64,000 nucleotides of DNA from Stenotrophomonas maltophilia (GCF_025642255.1 NZ_CP106759.1:3003501-3067500); one strand, 5' to 3'. Shown: positions 37,156 to 47,680, numbered from the stretch's first letter. The notes: a model not told the origin generated them from the letters alone. Numbers and translations are program-made.

Positions 37156-40100
37156 TCACGGCTGCACCACCGTGATCGTGGTCGGGTTGCTGCGGCCGAC
37201 GCCACGCAGCTGCGGCCGGTACATGTCTTCCACCAGCGGCGGCGGCACCGAGTAGGTGCCCGGGGTCACCGCACGCACCAGGTAGAACACATTGGCCTTT
37301 CCGCCGCGCGAGAGCTTGAGCGCAGCCACGTAGCGGTCGTCGCGGAACTCCTCATGCTTGGTATCGGCCGCGTCACCGCGGTCGCTGATGGTGATGCCAT
37401 CGACCACCACGTCTGCCCACTGCTTGGCATCGCCCAGGTTGAAGTTCTCGATCTCCAGGCCGGCCGGCAGCAGATCGGTCAGCAGCGCATCCGGCATGGT
37501 GGTGTCGGCACTGACGGTGACCCGCACGATCAACGCTTCGCCTTCCTTCAGCGGGCGCGGCGACCACGGCTTGCCGTCGGTACCGAAGTAGCTGCGCTCG
37601 ACACCGATCACACTGTTGTCCGGCGCGGGCGCACTGCGCGGGATGCCCGCCACATCGATGCTGGCGAACATCGGGGGCTGGCCCTGCGGAGTGAAGCGCA
37701 CTCCGCTGGCCAGTTCGCTGGCGCTGAAGGTGCGGCCGAACAGCTTGCGCTCGCTGATCGATTCACTGTTGCCACCGATCACCAGCTCGCCGGCCACCAG
37801 TGCCTTCTGGTTGGCCGCCAGCGCCTTGCCGAGGCGGGCAATGGCGACCTGCTCCTGCGTGCTCAGCCACATCCAGCCGGCGTTGCGGCGCGCATCCAGG
37901 CCGCGGCCGAGATCGACCGCACGCGCATCCCATGCCGGCTTCGCCAGCTTGTTCTCGTGGGTCAGCGCGATCATCAGCGCATCATCACGGATCGCGCTGC
38001 CGTAGTCGCCGAAGTACGACGGGCGCTCGCTGCTGGACTTGGCGAAGGCAGCTTCCAACGCGGCCTGGCCACGCTTGGCGTCGCCCTGCAGCGACAGCGC
38101 CACGCCCAGGTGGACCAGCGACAGGCCGCCGACCGCCTTGCTGCGCTCGTTGTCGTACAGCGTGCGCAGCGTACCCAGCGGCGCACGGTTGACCCGGGCC
38201 AGCACGTAGCCGGAATACGCCTGGTTGGCGAACTTCAGTTTCTCGCGCTCATCCTGCCCGTAGAACGGGTTGCCGCCGGACAGCAGATCCTCGCTGAGAC
38301 GGTTCAGTGCCTTCTGCAGCACGTTGTCCGGTACGGCGAAGCCGGCATCCCGGGCATCAAGCAGGAACTCGGCGATGTACGGGGTCAGCCACGGGTTCAC
38401 ATAACCATCGTCGCCCCACATCGAGAAGTTGCCGTTGGCCACCTGCATCGACGCCAGGCGGCCGAACGCGCCCTCCATGCGTTCGCGGCGGGTCTTGGCA
38501 TCCAGGCCGTCTGCGCCGAGCATCGACGACGTGGCCTGATCCAGGATCAGCGCAGCGTAGCCCTTGCTGGTGGTCTGCTCGGCGCAGCCATACGGGTAAT
38601 TCAGCGCGCCCTGCAGAGCACTGGCAAACGGAATCGGGGGCAGCGGGCTGACCAGCAGGCGCGCATTGACCGACTCGGACATCAGGCCATCGGCCAGACC
38701 GCTGTCGAGGCTGACCGCCGCCAGCGGGTCGAGCGTGCGTACCTGCGAGCGCAGCACCTGCGGCCATGCCGCACGCACCGGCAGGTCGTAGCGGCGGTCG
38801 GCCTTGAAGCCATTGCCTTCCACACGCACCCGCACCTTGGCCACGCTGTGGCCTTCGCGTGCCAACAGCGGGAAGCTCAGCGTGGTCTTCGCATCGGCGT
38901 TGAGCTGCACGCTGCGGCTGCCCTCGCCCAGGGCCAGCGGTCCCTCGCTGTCCACGCGCACATTGAACTGGCCGGGCTTGCCGGTGAAGTTCTGCACGTC
39001 CAGCGTCACGGTGCTGCGGTCGCCCGGGGCGAGCACGCGCGGCATGCTGGCCTCGGCCAGGATCGGTGCGCGCACCACCGTTTCCACGTCGCGCTTGCCG
39101 TACTGGTCATCGCTGTACACCAGCGCCGACACGCGCAGCGTGCCGTTGAAGTCCGGCACCTTGAGGCGGATGCGGGCATTGCCCTTGGCATCAAGCTGTA
39201 CCGGGCCGGAGAACAGATCCACGGTCTGCACGCGCGCGGTCGGCCGCTTGGCCTGAGGCAGGGACTGCAGCGCCATGTCACCGCCGAACTTCAGCTTGCC
39301 GGCGCCGCCGTCGAAGCTCTCGATCACCCGGCTGTAGATGTCATAGGCATCGATGCCGAGGCGGCGCTGGGCGAAGAAGTGCGCGCCGGCATCGGGCACG
39401 GGGAAACGGGTGATGTTGAGGATGCCCACATCCACCGCCGACACGGTGACGTGCGCGGCCTTGCCGGCCAGCTGCGGTGCGCTGACCGTCACCGGCAGAT
39501 CCTGTTCCGGGCGCATCTGCTTCGGCGCCACCAGGCCGACGGCCACGGTGCGGCCCCTGCGGTCCATCGGTACGTGCACCACGCCGACAGCGCGCGCCGG
39601 GGTGATCTTGCTCGGCGCACTGCCACCCCGGAACACCAGCGCGGTGATGTAGACATCGTGGCGCTCCCAGTCAGCGGTGACCGGGATGTTGAAGGTGGCA
39701 CCGGGTTTGGCGTCGATGTCCTGCACGTACAGCATGCGATCGGTCTCGACCATCAGGATGCCCTTGCCGGCATGCGGCGGCGTCACCGTCACCTGCAGGG
39801 TGTCGCCCGCCTTGTAGCCGGTCTTGTCCAGGCCCAGCTTGACCTTGTCCGGGCGCGCATCGAGACCGCGATTGTCATCGCCCCAGCTCCAGCCGGCACG
39901 GAACGGATAGCGGCTGGTCAGGCCGGTGCCCGGATCGAACACGTCCACCCGGTACTCGCCCCACTCGACCGGGACATCGAACGCCACCGCGCTGCTGCCG
40001 GCATCGACCGTGCGGGTTTCCTTGTTCTCGAACCGACGGGTGAAATCGTAGTCCCAACGGTTGTCGTTGAAGGTCCAGTGATAGTCACGCAGCTCGCGCA

Positions 40101-42063
40101 CCAGGGTGATCTTCAGGCCCTTGGCCGGCTGCGGCCGGCCGGCCGCGTCCACGCGCACCAGTTCGAAGCGTGCGTTGCTGTTGGAGTCGGCACCATCGTC
40201 GGGGTTGAACAGCGGACGCACGCCGACCAGTGCATTGGCTGGCCACATCACCCGCTTCAGGGTGCGGGTCACGGTCCGCCCACCGGTCTCGTACAGGCTG
40301 CCGGACAGCACCACCGCGATCGGCGCCTTGGCCTTGGCCGCTTCTTCCGGCAGCGTCACGTCCTCGCGCAGCTGGCCGTTGGCCGGCAGCGTCGTGTCGA
40401 TCACGTCCTTGGCCTCGCGCGGCAGCTGCAGGGTCGGGTCGCCGAAGAAGTAGCCCGGCAATCCCTCGACCGGCTGCTGTTCGGCTGCCACAGCCAGGCG
40501 CGCGGTGAAGCGGTTGCCGTCAGCCGGCGCGCCGTACAGATACGCGCCATCGGCCTGCAGACGAAGATCTTCGCCCGGCTTGAGCGTCTTCTGCGGGCTG
40601 TCCAGGTCCAGCTTCATCCGTTCGGGCAGGAACTCTTCGATGCGCAGGGTCATGCCCTGGATCGCTTCCTTGCTGGCCGGATCAGTACGGAACTCCACCT
40701 GCCAGCGTCCCGTCGGCGCCTCGGCCGGGATGACCTGCTCGAAGGCGATGTAGCCCTGCTCGCCCGGCTGCAGGCGGGTCTCGCGGAAGGTCTTGCCGTC
40801 GGGCTGCTTCAGGCGCAGGAACACCGGCTGCGACTTGACCGGCTTGCCATCATTGTCGCGCAGCAGCGCGGACAGGCGCACGGTCTCGCCCGGCCGATAG
40901 AGGTCGCGGCCGGACCATGCGTAGACATCGAACCAGGCATTGTCACGGCCGGCAACGGCGAACTCGCTCAGGTCCAGGGCCGGCTGGTTGAAGGGCAGGA
41001 AGCTGGTATCGCGACCACTGCTGGCCACCAGCACGTGGGTGGCGTCGAGCGTGTAGTTCAGCAGCGCATTGCCGTTGCCATCGGTACTGCCCTTGAGCAC
41101 CACCTCGCCTTTGCCGTCGAGCACGCGCAGCTCGACGTTCTTCAGCGGTGCTCCGTCCTTCAGTCCGGCGGTGTGGACGAACAGCTTGTCCTTGTAGGCG
41201 CGCGTGTGCAGGCCGATGTCGCTGACCGAGAAGAACGCGGTGTCGAACTCGCCCTCGTAATCGCCCGTGCGCTTGAGCAGTGCGAAGTACAGGCCCGGCT
41301 CCTGCAGCTCCTTGATGTCCTGGGTTGGCAGGTAGGTCAGCACCCGCTCGTTCTGCTTGCCGCCGAGGATGAAGCGGTTGACGTAGACCGGCTCGGCCAA
41401 CGCATTGATCGGGCTGCGCTCGTAGTCGCTGCTCAGTTCCCAGCTGCCACGACGGCCGCCGCGCTGGTACTGGCTGAAGAAGGTCGGCAGATCCTTCTCG
41501 CGCACGCGCAGGAATTCGACGTCGACCTCGGGAACATTCACGGAGACAACCGGCAGGCCGCGGCTGTCCTTGGCCGGCAGCACGCTGCCCTGCGAGGCGA
41601 AGCCGGCCACCGGCTTCAATTCGCCACTGAACACCTTCTGCTTCAGCTCCTTGCCCAGCCGGCTGCCATCGGCGGCCAGCAGGTCCGGCGATACCACCAG
41701 GCTGAACTCCTTGCCGGCTTCGACGAACGGATAGCGCAGGGTCAGTCCGTCATCGGACAGGGTCCAGCTGCTGTCGTCGGTGCCGACCTTCTCCTCGAAG
41801 CGCACCAGCGTGTCGAAATCCTGCGTGCCGACCAGCGGGCGCGAGAACTCCAGCGCCAGCGACAGGCCGTCATTCTTCTGGTCCGGGTAGGCGCGCAGCA
41901 GGGTGAAATCCTTCACCTGCTCGGCCTGGGTGGCAATGGCCTCGCCACTGGCCTTGGGCAGCTGCCCGCTGTCGTTGCGGCAACCGGCCAGACCCAGCAA
42001 CAGGCCTCCTGCCAGTACCGCCGCCGCCCATCCCCACCGCTTGCGCCGTGCCGGACCGCTCAT
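37156..42063 (-). CDS. Alpha-2-macroglobulin family lipoprotein (YfhM-like)
   Basis: A 1635-residue periplasmic lipoprotein. The signal ends in a lipobox (LLGLAGC, Cys near residue 28). Multiple macroglobulin domains precede a bait region, and the thioester motif GCAEQ (in NYPYGCAEQTTSKG) is near residue 1160, so the trap should be functional. Bacterial A2Ms covalently trap attacking proteases after the envelope is breached, while PBP1C repairs murein; the adjacent pbpC supports that joint role. Length matches E. coli YfhM (1653). A C-terminal receptor-type domain follows the helical thioester domain. A very long antisense frame exists but is a codon shadow. Confidence 0.96.
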   Translation of the reverse strand: MSGPARRKRWGWAAAVLAGGLLLGLAGCRNDSGQLPKASGEAIATQAEQVKDFTLLRAYPDQKNDGLSLALEFSRPLVGTQDFDTLVRFEEKVGTDDSSWTLSDDGLTLRYPFVEAGKEFSLVVSPDLLAADGSRLGKELKQKVFSGELKPVAGFASQGSVLPAKDSRGLPVVSVNVPEVDVEFLRVREKDLPTFFSQYQRGGRRGSWELSSDYERSPINALAEPVYVNRFILGGKQNERVLTYLPTQDIKELQEPGLYFALLKRTGDYEGEFDTAFFSVSDIGLHTRAYKDKLFVHTAGLKDGAPLKNVELRVLDGKGEVVLKGSTDGNGNALLNYTLDATHVLVASSGRDTSFLPFNQPALDLSEFAVAGRDNAWFDVYAWSGRDLYRPGETVRLSALLRDNDGKPVKSQPVFLRLKQPDGKTFRETRLQPGEQGYIAFEQVIPAEAPTGRWQVEFRTDPASKEAIQGMTLRIEEFLPERMKLDLDSPQKTLKPGEDLRLQADGAYLYGAPADGNRFTARLAVAAEQQPVEGLPGYFFGDPTLQLPREAKDVIDTTLPANGQLREDVTLPEEAAKAKAPIAVVLSGSLYETGGRTVTRTLKRVMWPANALVGVRPLFNPDDGADSNSNARFELVRVDAAGRPQPAKGLKITLVRELRDYHWTFNDNRWDYDFTRRFENKETRTVDAGSSAVAFDVPVEWGEYRVDVFDPGTGLTSRYPFRAGWSWGDDNRGLDARPDKVKLGLDKTGYKAGDTLQVTVTPPHAGKGILMVETDRMLYVQDIDAKPGATFNIPVTADWERHDVYITALVFRGGSAPSKITPARAVGVVHVPMDRRGRTVAVGLVAPKQMRPEQDLPVTVSAPQLAGKAAHVTVSAVDVGILNITRFPVPDAGAHFFAQRRLGIDAYDIYSRVIESFDGGAGKLKFGGDMALQSLPQAKRPTARVQTVDLFSGPVQLDAKGNARIRLKVPDFNGTLRVSALVYSDDQYGKRDVETVVRAPILAEASMPRVLAPGDRSTVTLDVQNFTGKPGQFNVRVDSEGPLALGEGSRSVQLNADAKTTLSFPLLAREGHSVAKVRVRVEGNGFKADRRYDLPVRAAWPQVLRSQVRTLDPLAAVSLDSGLADGLMSESVNARLLVSPLPPIPFASALQGALNYPYGCAEQTTSKGYAALILDQATSSMLGADGLDAKTRRERMEGAFGRLASMQVANGNFSMWGDDGYVNPWLTPYIAEFLLDARDAGFAVPDNVLQKALNRLSEDLLSGGNPFYGQDEREKLKFANQAYSGYVLARVNRAPLGTLRTLYDNERSKAVGGLSLVHLGVALSLQGDAKRGQAALEAAFAKSSSERPSYFGDYGSAIRDDALMIALTHENKLAKPAWDARAVDLGRGLDARRNAGWMWLSTQEQVAIARLGKALAANQKALVAGELVIGGNSESISERKLFGRTFSASELASGVRFTPQGQPPMFASIDVAGIPRSAPAPDNSVIGVERSYFGTDGKPWSPRPLKEGEALIVRVTVSADTTMPDALLTDLLPAGLEIENFNLGDAKQWADVVVDGITISDRGDAADTKHEEFRDDRYVAALKLSRGGKANVFYLVRAVTPGTYSVPPPLVEDMYRPQLRGVGRSNPTTITVVQP

Positions 42064-42147
42064 GTCGTCACTCCTTGATCGAGGCGGCCATTATAGGCGC
42101 GCCGCGTCAAGGTGTTGGCGCGGATCCGGCAGGAACACATCGGAACG

Positions 42148-42170
42148 GTAACGCCGGGCCATGCCCGGCG
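42148..42170. repeat. SMAG-type REP (GTAA variant)
   Basis: GTAACGCCGGGC, ATG centre, palindromic second half, in the 179-base gap upstream of the alpha-2-macroglobulin gene. Confidence 0.8.
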
Positions 42171-42176
42171 GTCCCG

Positions 42177-42231
42177 GTAGCGGCCAACCTTGGTTGGCGT
42201 TGGGCCCGTGCCAACCAAGGTTGGTACCTAC
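42177..42231. repeat. REP inverted pair, CCAACCTTGGTTGG subfamily
   Basis: GTAG at 42177 leads a CCAACCTTGGTTGG palindrome; a second copy ends with CTAC at 42228-42231. Read on the minus strand, its TAG gives prpD a second in-frame stop 15 bases after the first. Confidence 0.8.
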
Positions 42232-42242
42232 CAAGGCGCGCC

Positions 42243-43703
42243 CTACCCCGGCCGGTACAGATCCACGTAGTCGGTCACCGGCATGGCCGCCAGCGCCACC
42301 GGGTCCAGCGAGGCCGCCAGGATGCGCTGCTGCTGGGTGGTAGGGAACCGATGGGCCAGATGCCGCCGGAACTTGTCCATCAACAGGGGCATGCCCTCGT
42401 CGCGTCGCCGGGCGTGGCCGAGCGGGTACTCGACCAGGACCTCCGGCAGTTCGCTGCCGTCGTTGAAGCGGACGGTCAGGCCGTTGGCGATGCTGCGCTT
42501 GTCCGGGTCCAGGTAATCCGCGCTGAGCTGCGGGTCTTCGTGGCAGGTCATTCGCGCGCGCAGCGCATCGATGCGGGGGTCAGCAGCAACATCGTCCTCG
42601 TAGTCCTCAGCCACCAGCCGCCCATGCAGCAGCGCGATGGCGACCATGTACTGCACGCAGTGGTCGCGGTCGGCCGGATTGTGCAGCGGGCCGCGCTTGT
42701 CGATGATGCGGATGCAGGCCTCCTGCGTGCGGATGGCGATATGCGCGATGTCATCGACGCTGCGCCGGCCTGTCCGCAGCTGCGCGTGCAGCGCGACCGC
42801 GGCCTCCACTGCGGTCTGGCCGTGGAACTCGGCGGGAAAACTGATCTTGAACAGCACGTTCTCCATCACGTAGCTGCCCAGCGGCCGCCCCAGCGTCACC
42901 GCCTGACCATGCATGGAGACCGCTTCGAAGCCCCAGGTGGGAGCGCTCAACACGCTGGGATACCCCATCTCGCCGCTGGCCGCCATCAGCGCCAGGCGCA
43001 CGCCGCGACTGGTGGCATCGCCGGCGGCCCAGCTCTTGCGCGAACCGGTGTTGGGCGCATGCCGGTAGGTCCGCAGCGCCTGGCCATCGACCCAGGCCAG
43101 CGACAGCGCATTGAGCATGCGCTCGCGATCCAGCCCAAGCAGGCGGGCGACCACGGCGGTGGTGGCGACCTTCACCAGCACCACGTGGTCCAGCCCGACC
43201 CGGTTGAAGGAATTCTCCAGAGCCAGCACGCCCTGGATCTCGTGCGCCTTGATCATCGCCACCAGCACATCGTGCACGGTCGGCGGTGGACGACGCAGGG
43301 CCGCGGCATTGCGCCCCAGCCAATCGCAGACGGCCAAGATGCCGCCGAGATTATCCGACGGATGACCCCACTCGGCGGCCAGCCAGGTGTCGTTGAAGTC
43401 GAGCCAGCGCACCATCGCGCCGATATTGAACGCCGCCTGCACCGGATCCAGCACGTAGTGCGTTCCCGGCACGCGCGCGCCGTTGGTCACGCTGATGCCC
43501 GGCACCAGGGGCCCGAGCAGCTTGCTGCAGGCCGGGAAGGACAGCGCTTCCAGGCCGCAACCGAGGGTATCCAGCAGGCAGTAATGCGCGGTCTGGAATG
43601 CCAGTGGCGAGTCGATGCGCACGTTGCGCACGTAATCGACGATGTCCTCCAGCAGCGCATCCCACGCGGCACGTTCGTTGGACGGGGTGTGGCTCTCGGA
43701 CAT
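42243..43703 (-). CDS. prpD: 2-methylcitrate dehydratase PrpD
   Basis: A 486-residue MmgE/PrpD-family enzyme dehydrating 2-methylcitrate to 2-methylaconitate in propionate breakdown. Family blocks are visible: [60 protein letters not shown] (active-site Asp/His region) and [16 protein letters not shown]. The start at 43703 has GGAG about 12 bases upstream. It is the last gene of prpB-prpC-acnD-prpF-prpD and is separated from prpF by a REP pair, which could lower its level relative to the upstream genes. AcnD performs the same type of dehydration, so its presence here is partly redundant. Confidence 0.95.
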   Translation of the reverse strand: MSESHTPSNERAAWDALLEDIVDYVRNVRIDSPLAFQTAHYCLLDTLGCGLEALSFPACSKLLGPLVPGISVTNGARVPGTHYVLDPVQAAFNIGAMVRWLDFNDTWLAAEWGHPSDNLGGILAVCDWLGRNAAALRRPPPTVHDVLVAMIKAHEIQGVLALENSFNRVGLDHVVLVKVATTAVVARLLGLDRERMLNALSLAWVDGQALRTYRHAPNTGSRKSWAAGDATSRGVRLALMAASGEMGYPSVLSAPTWGFEAVSMHGQAVTLGRPLGSYVMENVLFKISFPAEFHGQTAVEAAVALHAQLRTGRRSVDDIAHIAIRTQEACIRIIDKRGPLHNPADRDHCVQYMVAIALLHGRLVAEDYEDDVAADPRIDALRARMTCHEDPQLSADYLDPDKRSIANGLTVRFNDGSELPEVLVEYPLGHARRRDEGMPLLMDKFRRHLAHRFPTTQQQRILAASLDPVALAAMPVTDYVDLYRPG

Positions 43704-43716
43704 CGTCTGTTCTCCG

Positions 43717-43787
43717 CTAACGCCGGACCACGCCCGGCGGTTCATGGGCGGGCCCTGCCGCGCTCGCCGGGCATGGCCCGGCGCTAC
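43717..43787. repeat. REP inverted pair between prpF and prpD
   Basis: A degenerate GCCGGACCACGCCCGGC arm and a canonical GCCGGGCATGGCCCGGC arm ending in CTAC, inside the prp operon. Confidence 0.8.
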
Positions 43788-43802
43788 CGCCATGGTCCCG
43801 CG

Positions 43803-44987
43803 TTACAAGGTGTCGGCCGGTACCCGCACGCTGCCTTCCATCAATACACGGGCGCTGCGGCTCATGATGGCCTTGGTCACTGTCCACTGGCCGTCAACGA
43901 GACCGGCCTGGGCGCCCACGCGCAGCGTGCCGGACGGATGCCCGAAGGTCACCGCCTCGCGCTGGCCACCGCCGGCGGCACGGTTGACCAGCGTGCCCGG
44001 AATCGCAGCAGCGGTACCGATCGCCACAGCGGCAGTGCCCATCATCGCGTGGTGCAGCTTGCCCATCGACAGCGCACGCGCATGCAGATCGATGGCCGAT
44101 GCCGGGATTGCCTTGCCGCTGGACGATACATAGTCCTGTGCCGGTGCCACGAACGCCACTTTCGGCGTGTGCTGGCGGGTCGCCGCCTCTTCCAGCGTCG
44201 AGATCAGGCCCATGCGCAGCGCACCGTGTGCACGGATGCTCTCGAACTTCTGCAGGGCAACCTTGTCGTCGTTGATCGCTGGCTGCAGCTCGGTACCGCT
44301 GTAGCCCAGATCGGCCGCATTGAGGAAGATGGTCGGGATGCCGGCGGTGATCATCGTCACCTCGAAACTGCCCACGCCCGGCACATCCAGGGTATCGACC
44401 AGGTTGCCGGTCGGGAACATCGCGCCCGCGTCGCCATCATCGGAGGGATCTATGAACTCAAGCTGGATCTCGGCGGCCGGGAAGGTCACGCCATCCAGCT
44501 CGAAATCACCGATCTCCTGCACCTCGCCATTGCGCATCGGCACGTGGGCGATGATGGTCTTGCCGATGTTGGCTTGCCAGATGCGCACGGTGCACAGGCC
44601 GTCGCGCGGCACCCGGGCCGGATCGATCAGGCCGTTGGCGATGGCGAACGGACCCACCGCAGTGCTGAGGTTGCCACAGTTGCCGCTCCAGTCGACGAAC
44701 GCGGTGTCGATCGAAACCTGGCCGTACAGATAGTCCACATCGTGATCGGGCACGGACGCACTGGAGATGATCACACACTTGCTGGTGCTGGACGTGGCCC
44801 CGCCCATGCCATCGGTGTGCTTGCCATAGGGATCGGGCGACCCGATCACGCGCATCAGCAGCGCATCACGTGCCGGGCCCGGCACCTGTGCGGCTGCGGG
44901 CAGGTCCTGCAGGCGGAAGAACACCCCCTTGCTGGTGCCACCGCGCATGTAGGTGGCGGCAATGCGGAGTTGCGGAAGAAAGCTCAT
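43803..44987 (-). CDS. prpF: 2-methylaconitate cis-trans isomerase PrpF
   Basis: A 394-residue enzyme of the diaminopimelate-epimerase fold. It interconverts trans- and cis-2-methylaconitate so that the AcnD product can be hydrated. The N-terminal YMRGGTSKGVFFRLQDLP and the block GGATSSTSKCVIISSASVPD are diagnostic. The closing FGHPSGTLRVGAQAG is also conserved. It follows acnD by 51 bases in which an RNA hairpin lies (45010-45031). AcnD and PrpF usually occur together and replace PrpD; here all three are present. Translation start at 44987 follows GGAA-type sequence. Confidence 0.96.
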   Translation of the reverse strand: MSFLPQLRIAATYMRGGTSKGVFFRLQDLPAAAQVPGPARDALLMRVIGSPDPYGKHTDGMGGATSSTSKCVIISSASVPDHDVDYLYGQVSIDTAFVDWSGNCGNLSTAVGPFAIANGLIDPARVPRDGLCTVRIWQANIGKTIIAHVPMRNGEVQEIGDFELDGVTFPAAEIQLEFIDPSDDGDAGAMFPTGNLVDTLDVPGVGSFEVTMITAGIPTIFLNAADLGYSGTELQPAINDDKVALQKFESIRAHGALRMGLISTLEEAATRQHTPKVAFVAPAQDYVSSSGKAIPASAIDLHARALSMGKLHHAMMGTAAVAIGTAAAIPGTLVNRAAGGGQREAVTFGHPSGTLRVGAQAGLVDGQWTVTKAIMSRSARVLMEGSVRVPADTL

Positions 44988-45009
44988 GGAACGGTTCCTT
45001 GCAATGAAA

Positions 45010-45031
45010 GACGGCCCGTTGCCGGGCCGTC
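45010..45031 (-). repeat. Intercistronic hairpin between acnD and prpF
   Basis: 9-bp perfect stem (45010-45018 with 45023-45031) closed by a GCAA tetraloop on the minus strand, followed by only three U. Likely an RNA-processing or partial-termination site within the operon. Confidence 0.55.
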
Positions 45032-45038
45032 GGTTGTC

Positions 45039-47657
45039 TCATGCCACCCGGGCACCTTCGAGGAAATCCTGGGCGAAGCGCTGCAGTACACCGCCCGCTT
45101 CGTAGATCGCCACTTCCTCGTCGCTGTCCAGGCGACAGGTGACCGGCACGATGATGTCCTGCCCATCGCGGCGGTGGATGACCAGGGTCAGGTCGGCGCG
45201 CGGCGTGCGCTCGCCCACCACGTCGAAGGTCTCGGTACCGTCGATGCCCAGGGTCAGCCGGGTGGTGCCCGGCTTGAACTCCAGCGGCAGCACGCCCATG
45301 CCGATCAGGTTGGTGCGGTGGATGCGCTCGAAGCCTTCCGCCGCGATCGCTTCCACGCCGGCCAGGCGCACGCCCTTCGCCGCCCAGTCACGCGAGCTGC
45401 CCTGGCCGTAGTCGGCACCGGCGATGATGATCAGCGGCTGCTTGCGCTCCATGTAGGTCTCGATCGCCTCCCACATGCGCATCACCTTGCCCTCCGGCTC
45501 CACCCGCGCCAGCGAGCCCTGCTTCACGCTGCCGTCGTCGTTGCGCACCATCTCGTTGAACAGTTTCGGGTTGGCGAAGGTGGCGCGCTGCGCGGTCAGA
45601 TGGTCGCCGCGGTGGGTTGCGTAGGAATTGAAGTCCTCTTCCGGCAGGCCCATCTTCGCCAGGTATTCGCCGGCGGCACTGGAGGCCAGGATCGCGTTGG
45701 ACGGCGACAGGTGGTCGGTGGTGATGTTGTCCGGCAGCACCGCCAGCGCGCGCATGCCCGCCAGCGTGCGTTCACCGGCCAGCGCCCCCTCCCAGTACGG
45801 CGGGCGGCGGATGTAGGTGCTCTGCGGGCGCCAGTCGTACAGCGGACTGACCGCCGCACCCTGCTCCACGCGCACGTTGAACATCGGGTTGTAGACGCTG
45901 CGGAACTGCTCGGGCTTCACCGCCGCCTTCACCACTGCATCAATCTCGGCATCGCTCGGCCAGATGTCCTTCAGGCGCACCTCGTTGCCGTCGGCGTCCA
46001 CGCCAAGCACGTCCTTCTCGATGTCGAAGCGCATGGTGCCGGCAATGGCATAGGCGATCACCAGCGGCGGCGATGCCAGGAAGGCCTGCTTTGCGTAAGG
46101 ATGGATGCGGCCATCGAAGTTGCGGTTACCCGACAGCACGGCCGTGGCATACAGGTCGCGGTCGATGATTTCCTGCTGGATCGCCGGATCCAGCGCACCG
46201 CTCATGCCGTTGCACGTGGTGCAGGCGAACGCGACGATGCCGAAGCCGAGCTTTTCCAGCTCCGGCAGCAGGCCGGCCTCTTCCAGATACAGCTGCACCG
46301 CCTTTGAACCCGGGGCCAGCGACGACTTGACCCACGGCTTGCGCAGCAGGCCGCGCTCGTTGGCCTTGCGCGCCAGCAGGCCGGCGGCGATCACGTTGCG
46401 CGGGTTGGAGGTGTTGGTGCAGCTGGTAATGGCGGCGATGATCACCGCGCCATCAGGCATCAGGCCCCGCAGCTGCTCGGCCTTGCCGGCATCGAGCTTG
46501 GCTGCGTCGGCGATGCCGCGCTCGGCCAGCTCGGCCACCGGCAGGCGGCGATGCGGATTGCTCGGGCCCGCCATGTTGCGGACCACGCTGGACAGGTCGA
46601 AGCGCAGCACGCGCTCGTACTGCGCCGTGGCCAGCGCATCGGCCCACAGACCGGTGCTGCGTGCGTAGTTCTCCACCAGCGCCACCTGCGATTCCTCGCG
46701 GCCGGTCAGGCGCAGGTAATCGATGGTCTGCCCGTCGATGTAGAACATCGCCGCGGTCGCGCCGTATTCCGGGCACATGTTGGAGATGGTGGCACGGTCA
46801 CCGATGGTCAGCGCGGCCGCACCCTCGCCGAAGAATTCAAGCCAGGCGCCCACCACGCGTTCCTTGCGCAGGAACTCGGTCAGGGCCAGCACCACGTCGG
46901 TGGCGGTGATCCCTGGCTGTGGCCGACCGGTCAGTTCCACGCCGATGATGTCGGGCAGGCGCATCCACGACGCGCGGCCGAGCATCACGTTCTCGGCCTC
47001 CAGGCCGCCGACACCGATGGCGATCACGCCCAGCGCATCGACGTGCGGCGTATGGCTGTCGGTGCCCACGCAGGTATCCGGGAAGGCCACGCCGTCCTGC
47101 ACGTAGATCACCGGCGACATCTTCTCCAGGTTGATCTGGTGCATGATGCCGTTGCCCGGCGGAATCACATCCACGTTCTGGAACGCCCGCTTGGTCCAGT
47201 CGATGAAATGGAAGCGATCCTCGTTGCGGCGATCCTCGATGGCGCGGTTCTTCTCGAATGCCTGCGGATCGAAACCACCGCACTCCACCGCCAGCGAGTG
47301 ATCAACGATCAGCTGTACCGGCACCACCGGGTTGACCTTGGCCGGATCGCCGCCCTTGTCGGCGATCGCATCGCGCAGGCCGGCGAGATCCACCAGCGCG
47401 GTCTGACCGAGAATGTCATGGCACACCACGCGCGCCGGGAACCAGGGAAAATCCAGGTCGCGGCGACGTTCGATCAGCTGCGTCAGCGAGGCGGTGAGCA
47501 TCGCCGGATCGCAACGCCGTACCAGGTTCTCGGCCAGCACGCGCGAGACATACGGCAGCGTGGCGTAGGCGCCGGGCTGGATCGCATCGACCGCAGCGCG
47601 CGCATCGAAGTAGTCCAGCGGGGTGCCGGGGAGGGTCTTGCGGTAATCGGTATTCAT
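45039..47657 (-). CDS. acnD: Fe/S-dependent 2-methylcitrate dehydratase AcnD
   Basis: An 872-residue aconitase-family enzyme that dehydrates 2-methylcitrate. The three 4Fe-4S cluster cysteines are in TSCTNTSNP and CTTCNGM. Other aconitase marks are CVGTDSHTPHVDALGVIAIG and GADYGQGSSRDWAAKGVRL near the C-terminus (swivelling domain). The start at 47657 (MNTDYRKTLPGTPLDYFD) is the usual AcnD beginning; longer in-frame sequence has no family resemblance. It sits between prpC and prpF. A 98-base gap from prpC holds a hairpin. Confidence 0.96.
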   Translation of the reverse strand: MNTDYRKTLPGTPLDYFDARAAVDAIQPGAYATLPYVSRVLAENLVRRCDPAMLTASLTQLIERRRDLDFPWFPARVVCHDILGQTALVDLAGLRDAIADKGGDPAKVNPVVPVQLIVDHSLAVECGGFDPQAFEKNRAIEDRRNEDRFHFIDWTKRAFQNVDVIPPGNGIMHQINLEKMSPVIYVQDGVAFPDTCVGTDSHTPHVDALGVIAIGVGGLEAENVMLGRASWMRLPDIIGVELTGRPQPGITATDVVLALTEFLRKERVVGAWLEFFGEGAAALTIGDRATISNMCPEYGATAAMFYIDGQTIDYLRLTGREESQVALVENYARSTGLWADALATAQYERVLRFDLSSVVRNMAGPSNPHRRLPVAELAERGIADAAKLDAGKAEQLRGLMPDGAVIIAAITSCTNTSNPRNVIAAGLLARKANERGLLRKPWVKSSLAPGSKAVQLYLEEAGLLPELEKLGFGIVAFACTTCNGMSGALDPAIQQEIIDRDLYATAVLSGNRNFDGRIHPYAKQAFLASPPLVIAYAIAGTMRFDIEKDVLGVDADGNEVRLKDIWPSDAEIDAVVKAAVKPEQFRSVYNPMFNVRVEQGAAVSPLYDWRPQSTYIRRPPYWEGALAGERTLAGMRALAVLPDNITTDHLSPSNAILASSAAGEYLAKMGLPEEDFNSYATHRGDHLTAQRATFANPKLFNEMVRNDDGSVKQGSLARVEPEGKVMRMWEAIETYMERKQPLIIIAGADYGQGSSRDWAAKGVRLAGVEAIAAEGFERIHRTNLIGMGVLPLEFKPGTTRLTLGIDGTETFDVVGERTPRADLTLVIHRRDGQDIIVPVTCRLDSDEEVAIYEAGGVLQRFAQDFLEGARVA

Positions 47658-47680
47658 GGGCTGGCGGAATGCTTGGGGCG

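Noticed and set aside
36925..42078. A 1717-codon open frame antisense to the alpha-2-macroglobulin gene
   Set aside because: High G+C makes the antisense frame free of stops. The translation has the Arg/His/Gln/Ala-rich composition of a codon shadow, and the minus-strand gene has a lipobox, thioester and family match.
42048..46307. A 1419-codon plus-strand frame across prpD, prpF and acnD
   Set aside because: It crosses three well-supported minus-strand genes and intergenic REPs and shows no domain; a codon shadow.
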